Shown one piece after another: positions 18,783 to 27,513 of a stretch of 64,000 nucleotides of DNA. Both the position numbers and the translations under genes were made by a program. The stretch is from Poseidonibacter lekithochrous. Lineage in GTDB: Bacteria > Campylobacterota > Campylobacteria > Campylobacterales > Arcobacteraceae. The first letter of the stretch is position 1, and the number at the start of each line of letters is the position of its first letter. The notes under the pieces were generated by a model, which saw only the letters and a program-made list of their open reading frames with translations, had not been told where the DNA came from and did not search any database. The DNA is taken from assembly GCF_013283835.1 (NCBI RefSeq), contig NZ_CP054052.1:1054001-1118000 (forward strand), written 5' to 3'.

Positions 18783-21189
18783 TGAATATATTAAACTTCT
18801 CTTTCTTTTTTAATGCTAAAGTCATTGCATGCTCAGACTTTAATATGATATTACTCTTATCTCCATATGAAACTGCAAATGCCAATTTAAGATCAATCAT
18901 TTTATTTTCATATTTAATCTTGATATTTTTTATACTTTTTATAATCTCCTCATAACTATTGTCTTTACTAACAATTAATCCAATTCTTGGACCTTGTAAT
19001 CTATATGTTGGAACTATTGTATTTACACTATTTGAAAAGGCTTTGAATATATCATTTCCTTTTTCATAAGTATATTTTGTATTAAATTCATTTAGATTTT
19101 CTAAACATATTTCTAAAAATACAATTTCACCTTCTTTATATTCTAATAAATCTTTTTTTAGTTTCTCGCTACTTTGTAGTTTTGTCACAGAGTCAAAATA
19201 TAATGGAGTACTTTTTAAATAACACACAAGAAGGTTAATTAGATTTTGTTTTATATAATCTTTGTTGTTTTCATAAAGATCTGTAAAAATATGTTTATAT
19301 ACACTAGAATATGCCATTTTTAAAGTATATCCATCTATTAGTGGAATATGTACTTTTACATAGCCTAAGTCAGTTAATCTGCACTTTCTCTCACATAAAC
19401 CATCAATAGATACAAATACTAAACCATGGAATATATCTTTTGAAATAAAACTTTCAATATGAGAGTTTAGAGTGTCATTATCTAAACCTTCATTTGTGAA
19501 AATATCAGTTACTATATTTGATAGTTTTTGATTGATGTTATATTTAGTAAGTATTTCAAACTCTTCTGCATATTTAGTAATAAGGTTTGAACCAATCTCT
19601 AAAAGTTTGTCTTTCTCCGAAATCTTTAAATCGATATTCATCTCTTCTAATGCATTTTTTGCAATATTTATTAATATGATTTTATTAATATTTTCATATT
19701 CATTTTCTAATAACTCTTTACCATTAATACTTAAATATTTGTAATAATAATATTTAGTTAGCTCAATAGAGTTTTTGTCTTTTAATGATGAATTAAACAT
19801 AGATAATGATAAGTATATTTTTGAATAAATTGACATTAAATGAGATGCAATTTTATTTACTTCTATATATTCAACTAATTTTATATTTAATAATTTTGTA
19901 ACTCTTTCATCTTTTTTTGTAACTAGTTTTTTTATAATATTATCTATTAATTGAAGTTTATGAAATTCATGGTAATCATTCTCAAATTTTGTTAGAGTTA
20001 ATAAAATTGATAAAATTTTAATTAGTTTATCTTCATTTAATTCTTCTGAAAATAGAATAATATATAACAAGATTTGCATGTTTGAGCTATCAAACTCTTT
20101 ATTTTCTAAGAAGTTTGTAACAATTTCCATACAATTACTTATGTTTTCATTTTCTTTATAAACATATACATAATTATCTAAAAGATCTATTTTTAACTCT
20201 TTTATTGATGCAAATTGTTTTGTTTCTTTATGAACTACCATCTCTTTATATACATCTAGAATAGAAATGAAATTACTTATATCAAGATAATCATCTTCAT
20301 CATAAAAGTCTTCAAGTTTATAAATTAGATTGCTTATTGATGTTGTCAGTGAATTTAAATATATTTTATAATACTCATGTTCGCTTTTGCTATCATTTGC
20401 AAAATTTGTATTTTTTGATAATGTAAAACCATCTGATAACTTAGCCACATTAAAAGAAAACTCACTTATTAGGTATTGAGCACTTTTATTCTTAGTATTA
20501 ATATATGGAATATGAGAATAATAAAAAAGAAGTTTTCCTAATATATTATTTAGTATATTTATTTGTTTATCATTTAGAGTAATATTGAATTTTACTATAT
20601 TTATAGTTTCTGTAAGTAATTCAATAATTGGATTAATAGTCTTTTTTCTAAGTACATCTATTGAGTTTATTGCACAAAGCTCGTTTAACACTTCAATTAA
20701 TGTTGTGTAGTGCTTAAATGTAATTAGAAAATTATCTGTATTTGTTTGTTTTAAATCTATTAGTTTTTTTTCATAATCCCTAAATAGTTGTGCCATTTGC
20801 TCTAGATTATAAAAATCATAACTTTCAAATATTTTATAATCTTTTCCAAAAGATAAAATATTAACTATTGTTACAATCTCTTTGAATATTATCGTAGATT
20901 TATCACATAATATTCTATCCATTCTTTTTTCTAAATTACTTATTAGAAAGTTTCTGTAGTGAACATTGTGTTCTATTTGTTTTTGAATATCATTTGGTAT
21001 TTCTTCTTCATTAATATAAAGTTCACCAATGTAGTTCGTAAGAGAATTGTAGTCGTCATTTATATTGTATATAAACGAGTTTTGAGTAGAAATTGATATC
21101 TTGTATTTATTTAATAAATCAGAAACAATCAAATCTTCATTTTCCATATCTAAATAACTAGATGCTTCATCTTCGTCTAATGCAAACAT
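18778..21189 (-). CDS. Large helical protein with degenerate GGDEF domain
   Basis: 803 residues, acidic, no membrane segments. Residues 1-620 are mostly helical with no recognised domain. The final 150 residues have the GGDEF fold pattern (YFDSVTKLQSSEKLKKDL, then LEICLENLNEFNTKYTYEKGNDIFKAF), but the catalytic loop expected as RxGGDEF reads RLQGPRIGLIV, so diguanylate cyclase activity is very unlikely. Such domains can bind GTP or c-di-GMP or act as scaffolds. The ATG has TTGGAG upstream. It follows recO by about 45 bases and probably shares its transcript. Confidence 0.75.
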   Translation of the reverse strand: MFALDEDEASSYLDMENEDLIVSDLLNKYKISISTQNSFIYNINDDYNSLTNYIGELYINEEEIPNDIQKQIEHNVHYRNFLISNLEKRMDRILCDKSTIIFKEIVTIVNILSFGKDYKIFESYDFYNLEQMAQLFRDYEKKLIDLKQTNTDNFLITFKHYTTLIEVLNELCAINSIDVLRKKTINPIIELLTETINIVKFNITLNDKQINILNNILGKLLFYYSHIPYINTKNKSAQYLISEFSFNVAKLSDGFTLSKNTNFANDSKSEHEYYKIYLNSLTTSISNLIYKLEDFYDEDDYLDISNFISILDVYKEMVVHKETKQFASIKELKIDLLDNYVYVYKENENISNCMEIVTNFLENKEFDSSNMQILLYIILFSEELNEDKLIKILSILLTLTKFENDYHEFHKLQLIDNIIKKLVTKKDERVTKLLNIKLVEYIEVNKIASHLMSIYSKIYLSLSMFNSSLKDKNSIELTKYYYYKYLSINGKELLENEYENINKIILINIAKNALEEMNIDLKISEKDKLLEIGSNLITKYAEEFEILTKYNINQKLSNIVTDIFTNEGLDNDTLNSHIESFISKDIFHGLVFVSIDGLCERKCRLTDLGYVKVHIPLIDGYTLKMAYSSVYKHIFTDLYENNKDYIKQNLINLLVCYLKSTPLYFDSVTKLQSSEKLKKDLLEYKEGEIVFLEICLENLNEFNTKYTYEKGNDIFKAFSNSVNTIVPTYRLQGPRIGLIVSKDNSYEEIIKSIKNIKIKYENKMIDLKLAFAVSYGDKSNIILKSEHAMTLALKKKEKFNIFK

Positions 21190-21234
21190 GTAATTTCTCC
21201 AACGTAAAAGTCATTAATTATATAATTATTTAAC

Positions 21235-21849
21235 TTATAAACCTTGAAGAATTATGTTCCATAAATACTCTACTTCTTCTTGTGTAAAATTAATCAAATT
21301 TTTTTCTTCAAATAACTCTTTTATTTTATACAATTCAAATTTTCTAGAGTAAGTACACTTTGCGTGTGCGGGTAAAAAACTACGAACTAAAGATATATCT
21401 TCTTTGATTTCATGTTCACATAATAAACAATGATAATCAGTATGTAATCTACCTTCATGTTCTAATAAATGGATATAAGATTCACAGATTGCTCGAAGGG
21501 CATTTTGTTTTATCATTACGTGTGTCAAGTGATCCAAGCTATAAAAATAGTATGGATCAACTTGTTCTAAGTCTTTTAGGTGAGAATAAAATAGTTTTAC
21601 AAATCTTTGCCAACAATACATTTTTTCATAATCAAGTACCCATTCAAAACCAAGTTGTATTACATCTTTTAGTCTAGGTATACTTGATCTTGTATCTTCA
21701 AGTTCAAAATCTATTTTATATCCAATATTAATATTGGAGTGTCTTGCTCCATAAAATCTATAAGAGTTTATTATTTCATTTTCTGTAAGCAAGCAGACAA
21801 TTAAGTCTTCATCTTTTACAGGTTTTATATCTATTATATAACCTTGCAA
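21235..21849 (-). CDS. recO: DNA repair protein RecO
   Basis: 204 residues, similar to the short RecO of Campylobacterota: an N-terminal OB-fold (MQGYIIDIKPVKDEDLIVCLLTE at the start) and a helical domain with a partial zinc site (CLLC near 141). RecO loads RecA with RecR during gap and break repair. The start is TTG, three bases after the stop of the small acidic gene, so translation is probably coupled. The family call is good although the sequence diverges from well-studied RecO proteins. Confidence 0.85.
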   Translation of the reverse strand: MQGYIIDIKPVKDEDLIVCLLTENEIINSYRFYGARHSNINIGYKIDFELEDTRSSIPRLKDVIQLGFEWVLDYEKMYCWQRFVKLFYSHLKDLEQVDPYYFYSLDHLTHVMIKQNALRAICESYIHLLEHEGRLHTDYHCLLCEHEIKEDISLVRSFLPAHAKCTYSRKFELYKIKELFEEKNLINFTQEEVEYLWNIILQGL

Positions 21850-21852
21850 GTT

Positions 21853-22110
21853 TTATTCTTCTTCTGCTCTCATTTCTTTGATTTCTTCAAGAATTTCTTC
21901 AGCTTCTTCATCATCCATGTCACCACTTTCAATGTCTTTTAACATTGCAATAAAGTCGTCTCTCATCTCTTGAATGTTTGCTAATTCTTCTTTTGTTCTT
22001 TCATCTTCTTTTTTTGCTGCGATAATTTCGAATAATTCGTCAATATAATCTTCAATTTCTAGTAAAACATCATTTTTGATTAGGCTTTCTAGTTCTTTTT
22101 GAATACTCAT
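21853..22110 (-). CDS. Small acidic coiled-coil protein
   Basis: 85 residues, more than a quarter Asp/Glu, predicted almost wholly helical (KEDERTKEELANIQEMRDDF). It is first in the recO operon, with AAGGAAAACT before the ATG. It looks like a conserved Campylobacterota hypothetical protein. No function can be named. Confidence 0.75.
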   Translation of the reverse strand: MSIQKELESLIKNDVLLEIEDYIDELFEIIAAKKEDERTKEELANIQEMRDDFIAMLKDIESGDMDDEEAEEILEEIKEMRAEEE

Positions 22111-22237
22111 AGTTTTCCTTCTTAAAATATTTAGGATTATAACAAAAAAGAACTACTCTTTTGCTTGTATAACTTCAATGAAAATATATATTACTTATGA
22201 TATTATAATTTAAAATAATTATGTAAGGATAATGTAA

Positions 22238-22555
22238 ATGGCTGAGTTTAATAATGTTTCTATTGCAAAAGCTGCAAGTGTACTTTTTGAAGGAAATATT
22301 ACAAGTAGAAGTATAGAGTTCGAAGATGGTTCAAGAAAAACTTTAGGAATTATGTTAAAAGGTGAATATGAGTTAAATACTGTTCATACTGAAATAATGG
22401 ATATCCAAAGAGGTAAACTTGAAGTTTTATTACCAGCTGAAGACTGGGTTGAATATGAAGGTCCTGCAACATTTGAAATTCCTGCGAATTCAAAATTCAA
22501 ACTAAGAGTTCACTCTTTAGTTGACTATTGTTGTTCTTTTATTAAAAACTCATAA
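22238..22555 (+). CDS. ppnP: Pyrimidine/purine nucleoside phosphorylase PpnP
   Basis: 105 residues, the full length of the PpnP (DUF1255) cupin family, with characteristic segments TLGIMLKGEYEL, EIMDIQRGKLEVLLP and FEIPANSKFKLRV. It catalyses phosphorolysis of several nucleosides to base and ribose-1-phosphate. It is monocistronic, with AAGGA upstream and a hairpin 16 bases after the stop. Confidence 0.93.
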   Translation: MAEFNNVSIAKAASVLFEGNITSRSIEFEDGSRKTLGIMLKGEYELNTVHTEIMDIQRGKLEVLLPAEDWVEYEGPATFEIPANSKFKLRVHSLVDYCCSFIKNS

Positions 22556-22570
22556 TATATGTCATTTATA

Positions 22571-22595
22571 AACAATGGGATTCTTCCCCATTGTT
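22571..22595 (+). terminator. Hairpin after ppnP
   Basis: A perfect 9-bp stem AACAATGGG/CCCATTGTT with a 7-base loop, shortly after the ppnP stop. Only a weak, pyrimidine-rich tail follows. Confidence 0.6.
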
Positions 22596-23017
22596 CTGAT
22601 GACTGCTACTCTTCTTTTCCTATAAAAATCAATCTTATATACTGTAATTTAATGTTAAAAGAAATAATGTTCTTTTTTTAATATTGAAATAATATTACCT
22701 ATATTAGTTAGACAGACAATAATATCTTCTTTATTTTCTTTTATATCATCTTCATTTATTATAAGAATGACTATTCTTTAATACTCTAATACATCTGAAG
22801 AAGGCTCTTTCAAGACTATCCCTTGTCTATGGTGGGTTAAAGAAAGTATTTAAACTACATCTAAATTTAGATGTTCTTCTTATTTTCAATTTGTATTAAG
22901 TGAATTCTTTTTTATTAAAAAGTTAACAATAAAAAATTTAAATTCGAATAATGTGAATTTAAAAAGTGATAGATTTTGTAAGCTATTTAAACTTAAACTT
23001 AAAATTAAAATAAAGAG

Positions 23018-23040
23018 AAGGGCATAGTATATATGCCCTT
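23018..23040 (-). terminator. Terminator of the KAP NTPase gene
   Basis: A 9-bp stem AAGGGCATA/TATGCCCTT with a 5-base loop. Read on the minus strand it follows the KAP stop by about 50 bases and is followed by a T-rich run. Confidence 0.7.
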
Positions 23041-23092
23041 TAGTATTTGTAAGTTAGTTAATATTTTTTAACTTTACTAGAATAATTGTAAT

Positions 23093-24343
23093 TTAGAGCT
23101 TTGTTTCTTCTATGATTTGAATCAATGTATTAGTTAATGTGGATAGTTTCGCAACAGTTTTCAATGTTTCATTTTTATCTCTAAGTATAGATAAAATATA
23201 AGTTCTCATGAATATTGCATAGTTTGAGTTACTTTCTTTAAAAACTATAATATTAATTTGTGTAATATTTTGGTTATTGTGATCAATAAAAGTATTATAA
23301 TCTTGTGGACTTTTCTTTCTAAACATTAATAAAAATAATATTACTTCTAGCTCAAAATCTCGAATACTATTAAGTTTATATATCAAATATGCTTCTGAAA
23401 TTATTTTTTCAAAGTCACGTAGCGTTAATTCTAATGCTTCAATAGCTTCTTTACAAAATTTATGATAATCAAAATAATCATAAACACAAGGAATATCTTC
23501 ATTAAAATACTTTATTATCTTTTGTTTAAAATGCTCTTGCATGTTATTCTTTTTTAAGTATAAATTTATATCAAAAAACCTATCAAGATAAGTATCTGAA
23601 TCAAAACCTGAACCATAAACTGCTTTGATTGATTCTGATAATTGTGTTCTATCTACCGCAATAAAGAAAATGACTTCCTCAATGGCGAAAAGGTGCTTGA
23701 TGTTTTCTAATAGTTCTATTGCAAAGGTAGGCTTACATCTATCTAGTTCATCTATTATTATGATAAGTTTATTTTTACTTTTTTCTTCTAATATTTTTTT
23801 TGTTGTATTTTTTAGCTCTTCTGTGAACTGTTCTCTTGTCTTTTTTGTTTGACTCATATTTTTAAATGTACTATCTATTAGAAGTTGAGATGTTTCACTT
23901 ATTGCCCCTTTTGCCAAAGATTCAATACCATCTGATAAATCTTTTGTTGCATCACTTCCAAGAATATTTTTTACTAGACCTTTAGTAATTCCTTTTCCAA
24001 CGGCTTTAGATATTGCTATTGCTTTACTTTTTATATTTTTAAGCTCATCTTTTCCTATATATTTTTTTTCTTCAAAAGAAGAAAAAATCTCACTCATAAG
24101 TGATAGAAAAGGTTCATCTGTATAGTCATTATCCCATGCATTGTACTTAATATAAATATCTTTATTTTTATCTTTATCCATATCTTCACACATAAAATCA
24201 ATAAATTTACTCTTTCCACTTCCCCATGGTGCATCTAGAGCAATAGTGTGATTACCTTGAAGTTTATTAATAAATTGTAAATATTGTTTAGCTGTTTCTT
24301 TGCGTTGTAGATTATCCTCTTTAAAATCGTGCTTTAATCTCAT
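23093..24343 (-). CDS. KAP-family P-loop NTPase
   Basis: 416 residues. Walker A APWGSGKS is at 38-45 and Walker B IIIIDELDRCKP at 194-205, followed by the typical KAP stretch (FAIELLENIKHLF...FFIAVDRTQLSESIKAVYG). The region between the two motifs has the glycine-rich amphipathic stretch of the family, but no convincing long transmembrane helices. KAP NTPases are sporadically distributed and several are tied to phage defence or membrane-associated complexes. This one stands alone with long AT-rich spacers on both sides, suggesting lateral gain. Biological role unknown. Confidence 0.88.
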   Translation of the reverse strand: MRLKHDFKEDNLQRKETAKQYLQFINKLQGNHTIALDAPWGSGKSKFIDFMCEDMDKDKNKDIYIKYNAWDNDYTDEPFLSLMSEIFSSFEEKKYIGKDELKNIKSKAIAISKAVGKGITKGLVKNILGSDATKDLSDGIESLAKGAISETSQLLIDSTFKNMSQTKKTREQFTEELKNTTKKILEEKSKNKLIIIIDELDRCKPTFAIELLENIKHLFAIEEVIFFIAVDRTQLSESIKAVYGSGFDSDTYLDRFFDINLYLKKNNMQEHFKQKIIKYFNEDIPCVYDYFDYHKFCKEAIEALELTLRDFEKIISEAYLIYKLNSIRDFELEVILFLLMFRKKSPQDYNTFIDHNNQNITQINIIVFKESNSNYAIFMRTYILSILRDKNETLKTVAKLSTLTNTLIQIIEETKL

Positions 24344-24550
24344 TAGATTTATCCTATCATGGTTTCATAAATAATTTTTTCATTATATCTATTTCTAATT
24401 GTTATTTAGATGATAGAAGTAATCCATTAAGTGATGATATAAATATTATAAAGATGGATAAGAGAAAAGTATTAAAATTGAAATGAAAAGAGTAAATATA
24501 GTTGTATAAGTATTTAGGAACCTACAAATAAACTACAAAAATAAAAAAAG

Positions 24551-24571
24551 GCAGAAGCTAAAAGCTCCTAC
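24551..24571 (-). terminator. Terminator of the superoxide reductase gene
   Basis: On the minus strand GTAGGAGCT-TTT-AGCTTCTGC forms a 9-bp stem with two G-U pairs, followed directly by C and seven T residues (24549-24543). Confidence 0.8.
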
Positions 24572-24597
24572 CTCTACCGAAAATTGGTGGTTTGTGA

Positions 24598-24984
24598 CTA
24601 TGCTTCTACAGCTACAGCTACAGGTGTACCTTCCCAAATTCCGTGCTTAGTACAGTATCCGTGTGCAACAAGGTTTAATTTCTTACCAGTTGGGATAATT
24701 GTAAAAGTAGTTGTGTTGTGTGCTTTAACATTTCCTAATGTTCCTGGAACATAAGATGCTTTAGCTAATTGAACATCACCGTTATATAATGTTACAGACT
24801 CAATATAGTGATCGAAATCATCTGGATGAGTATATTCGTTACCCATTTTTACAGTTACTTCGAATGGCTCTCCTGCTTTTGCAGTTTCATTACAGTGAAT
24901 GAATGGTGAGTGTCTATCAATTAAATCTTTTTTAGCTTCTCTTTCAACAGTATCGATATCAACGTATTTATTAATTTTTGGCAT
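24598..24984 (-). CDS. Superoxide reductase (neelaredoxin type)
   Basis: The frame extends to 25023, but the ATG at 24984 has AGGAG just upstream and begins MPKINKY, giving 128 residues, the size of a class II (neelaredoxin) enzyme without the desulforedoxin domain. All five iron ligands of the His4Cys centre are visible: H25, H53, H59, C111 and H114 (CTKHG). It reduces superoxide to peroxide without releasing oxygen, which suits a microaerophile. The common Lys before the first histidine (KHxP) is Arg here (RHSP). Monocistronic, with its own terminator. Confidence 0.93.
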   Translation of the reverse strand: MPKINKYVDIDTVEREAKKDLIDRHSPFIHCNETAKAGEPFEVTVKMGNEYTHPDDFDHYIESVTLYNGDVQLAKASYVPGTLGNVKAHNTTTFTIIPTGKKLNLVAHGYCTKHGIWEGTPVAVAVEA

Positions 24985-25150
24985 TTTTGCTCCTGTATTT
25001 TTAAATTGAGAAATATTATACAATAATTTTACTAAAAATAATTAGGATATAAATTGTCTTATTTGAAAAGTTGTCATTTGGTAACTATTTTCCTTTACCT
25101 TATGATTCCTATCTACCCTTATTTTTTGCTCTTCTTTGATATAATTGCGC

Positions 25151-25972
25151 ATGAATAAAGAAGAGTATTTTATAAAACAATTTTCAAATAATAAAATCAT
25201 TGGTGATGATGCTGCTGTATTGGGCAAATGGTCATACTCAATGGATGCTTTTTTTGAAAATGTACATTTCAAAAAAGAATGGATGAGCCTAAAAGAAATA
25301 GCTTATAAATCAATGATTGTAAATATTTCAGATGCCATTGTTATGAATTCCAAACCAAAGTATGCTTTACTAACTGTAGCAATACCAAAAACTTATTCTA
25401 ATGATGATTTAAAAAACTTATCAAAGGGTTTTAAAAAAGCAGCAAAAGAGTTTGGTATTGAGATAATTGGTGGAGATACAATAGCAAATGAGAAGCTTGA
25501 TATCTCAGTTACTATTATCTCAAAAGTAAAAAATCCTATTTACCGAAAAGGTGTAAAAAAAGATAATTTACTTTGTTTTACTGGTGATCTTGGTACTTGT
25601 AAATCAGATTTACAAAAGTTATTTGATGGGGAGAAAATCTCGAAAAAATCAAAGTTTATCAAACCTACTTTAAATCCAAAGTTTTTCTATGAAGCTTCAA
25701 AATATATAACAGCTTCTATGGATATTTCAGATGGATTATTCTTTGAGTTAGAACGACTATCAAAACAAAGTAAAGTAGGTTTCAAATTTTTTGAGAGTAT
25801 CTCTGATGATATTGGAACATCAGGGGAAGAGTATGAAATACTTTTTTCTTTTGAAAAGAATAACAGAAACAAAATAGAAAAAATTGCAAAAAAACATAAT
25901 GTAAAATTAAATATATTTGCCAAAGCAACAAAAGGCAAATATAGAACAAATGCAAATAACCACCATTTTTAA
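25151..25972 (+). CDS. thiL: Thiamine-monophosphate kinase
   Basis: 273 residues from the ATG at 25151; an in-frame TTG six bases earlier is less likely. Family motifs include IGDDAAVL near residue 18, SMDAFFENVHF, VNISDAIVMNSKP and EIIGGDT. ThiL phosphorylates thiamine monophosphate to the active pyrophosphate cofactor. It is slightly short at the C-terminus compared with the roughly 320-residue E. coli form but retains the ATP-grasp core. truD follows after 18 bases, so the two are probably co-transcribed. Confidence 0.9.
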   Translation: MNKEEYFIKQFSNNKIIGDDAAVLGKWSYSMDAFFENVHFKKEWMSLKEIAYKSMIVNISDAIVMNSKPKYALLTVAIPKTYSNDDLKNLSKGFKKAAKEFGIEIIGGDTIANEKLDISVTIISKVKNPIYRKGVKKDNLLCFTGDLGTCKSDLQKLFDGEKISKKSKFIKPTLNPKFFYEASKYITASMDISDGLFFELERLSKQSKVGFKFFESISDDIGTSGEEYEILFSFEKNNRNKIEKIAKKHNVKLNIFAKATKGKYRTNANNHHF

Positions 25973-25990
25973 AATAATTAAGGAAATATA

Positions 25991-27055
25991 TTGAATCAAT
26001 TACAAAGATATTTAAGTCACTCTAAAATAGATGTTGTTTTTAAACAAAATAAAGATGACTTCGTTGTTACAGAAGTACCATTATACGAATTTACAGGTGA
26101 GGGTGAACATCTAATTTTAAAAATTAGAAAAAAAGATTTATCTACTTGGGATGCTGTTGAAATTATTGCAAACTTTGTAGGTTGTAAAACTAGAGATATT
26201 GGATATGCAGGTTTAAAAGATAAAAATGCATTAACAGTACAATCTATTTCAATTCACAAACAATATGAATTAAAATTAAAATCTTTCCAACATGCTAATA
26301 TTAAAATATTAGATACTACTTACCATAATAATAAAATCAAAGTAGGGCACTTAAAAGGTAATAAATTCTTTATTAGACTAAAAAGAGTTAACTTAATTGA
26401 TTGTAGAAAAATTGAAGAAGCCTTAGGTAAGATTGTTACTTTAGGTATGCCTAATTATTTTGGATTCCAAAGATTTGGAATTGAAGGAAATAATTACTTA
26501 AAAGGTAAAGATATTATTGATGGTAAATTAAAAGAGAAAAGAAAAAACTTAAAACAGATGTATATCAACTCTTACCAAAGTTACCTTTTTAACTCTTGGC
26601 TTTCTAAAAGAATTGAAATCTCTAAATTAGTAGATGCTTTTGAACCAAAAGAAGTTTACCAAAAACTAAACTTACCTCTTGAAGTTGTTCAGAGAATGAA
26701 AAAACAAAAACATCCTTTAAAAATCATGACTGGGGATTTATTATCTCACTACCCTTATGGTAAGATTTTTACTATTGATGATTTAGAAACAGAATCAGCT
26801 AAATTCTTTGATAGAGATAGAGTTCCAACAGGACTATTATCAGGAAAAAGAGTTATGAACTCAGAAGGTTTAGCCTACGAAATAGAAAAAGAGTATGAAG
26901 AAGCTACAGGTGAAGATGGTGCAAGAAGATTTGCATGGGTATTCCCTGAAGATATTGAAAGTAATTACAAAGAAGAAAAGAACTGGATGGAATTAAAATT
27001 CTATCTACCAAAAGGTTGTTATGCAACTGAATTAATTGCTGAAATAATTCATTAA
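25991..27055 (+). CDS. truD: tRNA pseudouridine(13) synthase TruD
   Basis: 354 residues, starting at TTG with AAGGAA upstream. The catalytic aspartate is D77 in GYAGLKDKNALTVQ, and the TruD insertion domain and the NYFGFQRFG motif near 155 are intact. The enzyme converts uridine 13 of tRNA-Glu to pseudouridine. It lies in an apparent operon with thiL. Confidence 0.96.
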   Translation: MNQLQRYLSHSKIDVVFKQNKDDFVVTEVPLYEFTGEGEHLILKIRKKDLSTWDAVEIIANFVGCKTRDIGYAGLKDKNALTVQSISIHKQYELKLKSFQHANIKILDTTYHNNKIKVGHLKGNKFFIRLKRVNLIDCRKIEEALGKIVTLGMPNYFGFQRFGIEGNNYLKGKDIIDGKLKEKRKNLKQMYINSYQSYLFNSWLSKRIEISKLVDAFEPKEVYQKLNLPLEVVQRMKKQKHPLKIMTGDLLSHYPYGKIFTIDDLETESAKFFDRDRVPTGLLSGKRVMNSEGLAYEIEKEYEEATGEDGARRFAWVFPEDIESNYKEEKNWMELKFYLPKGCYATELIAEIIH

Positions 27056-27121
27056 TAATTTATATATTGATTAAGTTAAAATAGGTTAAACTTTATAACA
27101 AATCTTATAAAGGATACTTAG

Positions 27122-27472
27122 ATGAAGTATGAAGAACTTATTCGTGAATTATGTGACGTTATTAAAGAGTCTGAAAATAACGCAGCATTAATATACGAAA
27201 ACTTAGAAAATATAAATGATTCAATTGATAGTTTTGATTTAATTGATCACGATAAAAGTAAAGTAAAAAATGAAGTATCCAATGCATTAGGTTTACTACA
27301 ACATCAAGATTTACATAGACAAAAGATTGAGAGAGTAGTTAACTTTGTGTGTGATAAGAATAATATCGATAAAAGCCAATATAACATAGCTTCTAGCGCA
27401 AAAAGTATTGATTCAGATGATAATATGAGTGAAGACGAATTAGAAGCGTTAATCAAACAAATGCAAGCTTAA
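27122..27472 (+). CDS. CheZ-like CheY-P phosphatase candidate
   Basis: 116 residues, all helical. The segment QHQDLHRQKIERVV (61-74) matches the CheZ active-site helix, with D63 and Q67 in the spacing of the catalytic Asp/Gln pair of E. coli CheZ. The C-terminus is an acidic linker and a short amphipathic helix (EDELEALIKQMQA), like the CheY-binding tail of CheZ. It is about half the length of classical CheZ, as for the divergent CheZ of Campylobacterota. It converges on a chemoreceptor gene, sharing a terminator. Function inferred. Confidence 0.6.
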   Translation: MKYEELIRELCDVIKESENNAALIYENLENINDSIDSFDLIDHDKSKVKNEVSNALGLLQHQDLHRQKIERVVNFVCDKNNIDKSQYNIASSAKSIDSDDNMSEDELEALIKQMQA

Positions 27473-27500
27473 TAAAAGAAGAATTTCTCCTTCTTTTATT
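27471..27500. terminator. Terminator between CheZ-like and chemoreceptor genes
   Basis: An 11-bp perfect stem AATAAAAGAAG/CTTCTTTTATT with an 8-base loop, followed by TTTCT on the plus strand. It serves the convergent genes on either side. Confidence 0.75.
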
Positions 27501-27513
27501 TTTCTAAAGATGC

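Larger units (their letters stand above)
22556..23092. other. Long intergenic region between ppnP and the KAP gene
   Basis: Apart from the two terminator hairpins listed separately, these 537 bases hold no ORF, RNA gene or repeat that I can support. Confidence 0.6.

Noticed and set aside
25042-25272. 76-codon minus-strand frame across the thiL start
   Set aside because: Antisense to thiL and its promoter, no family resemblance, no ribosome site.
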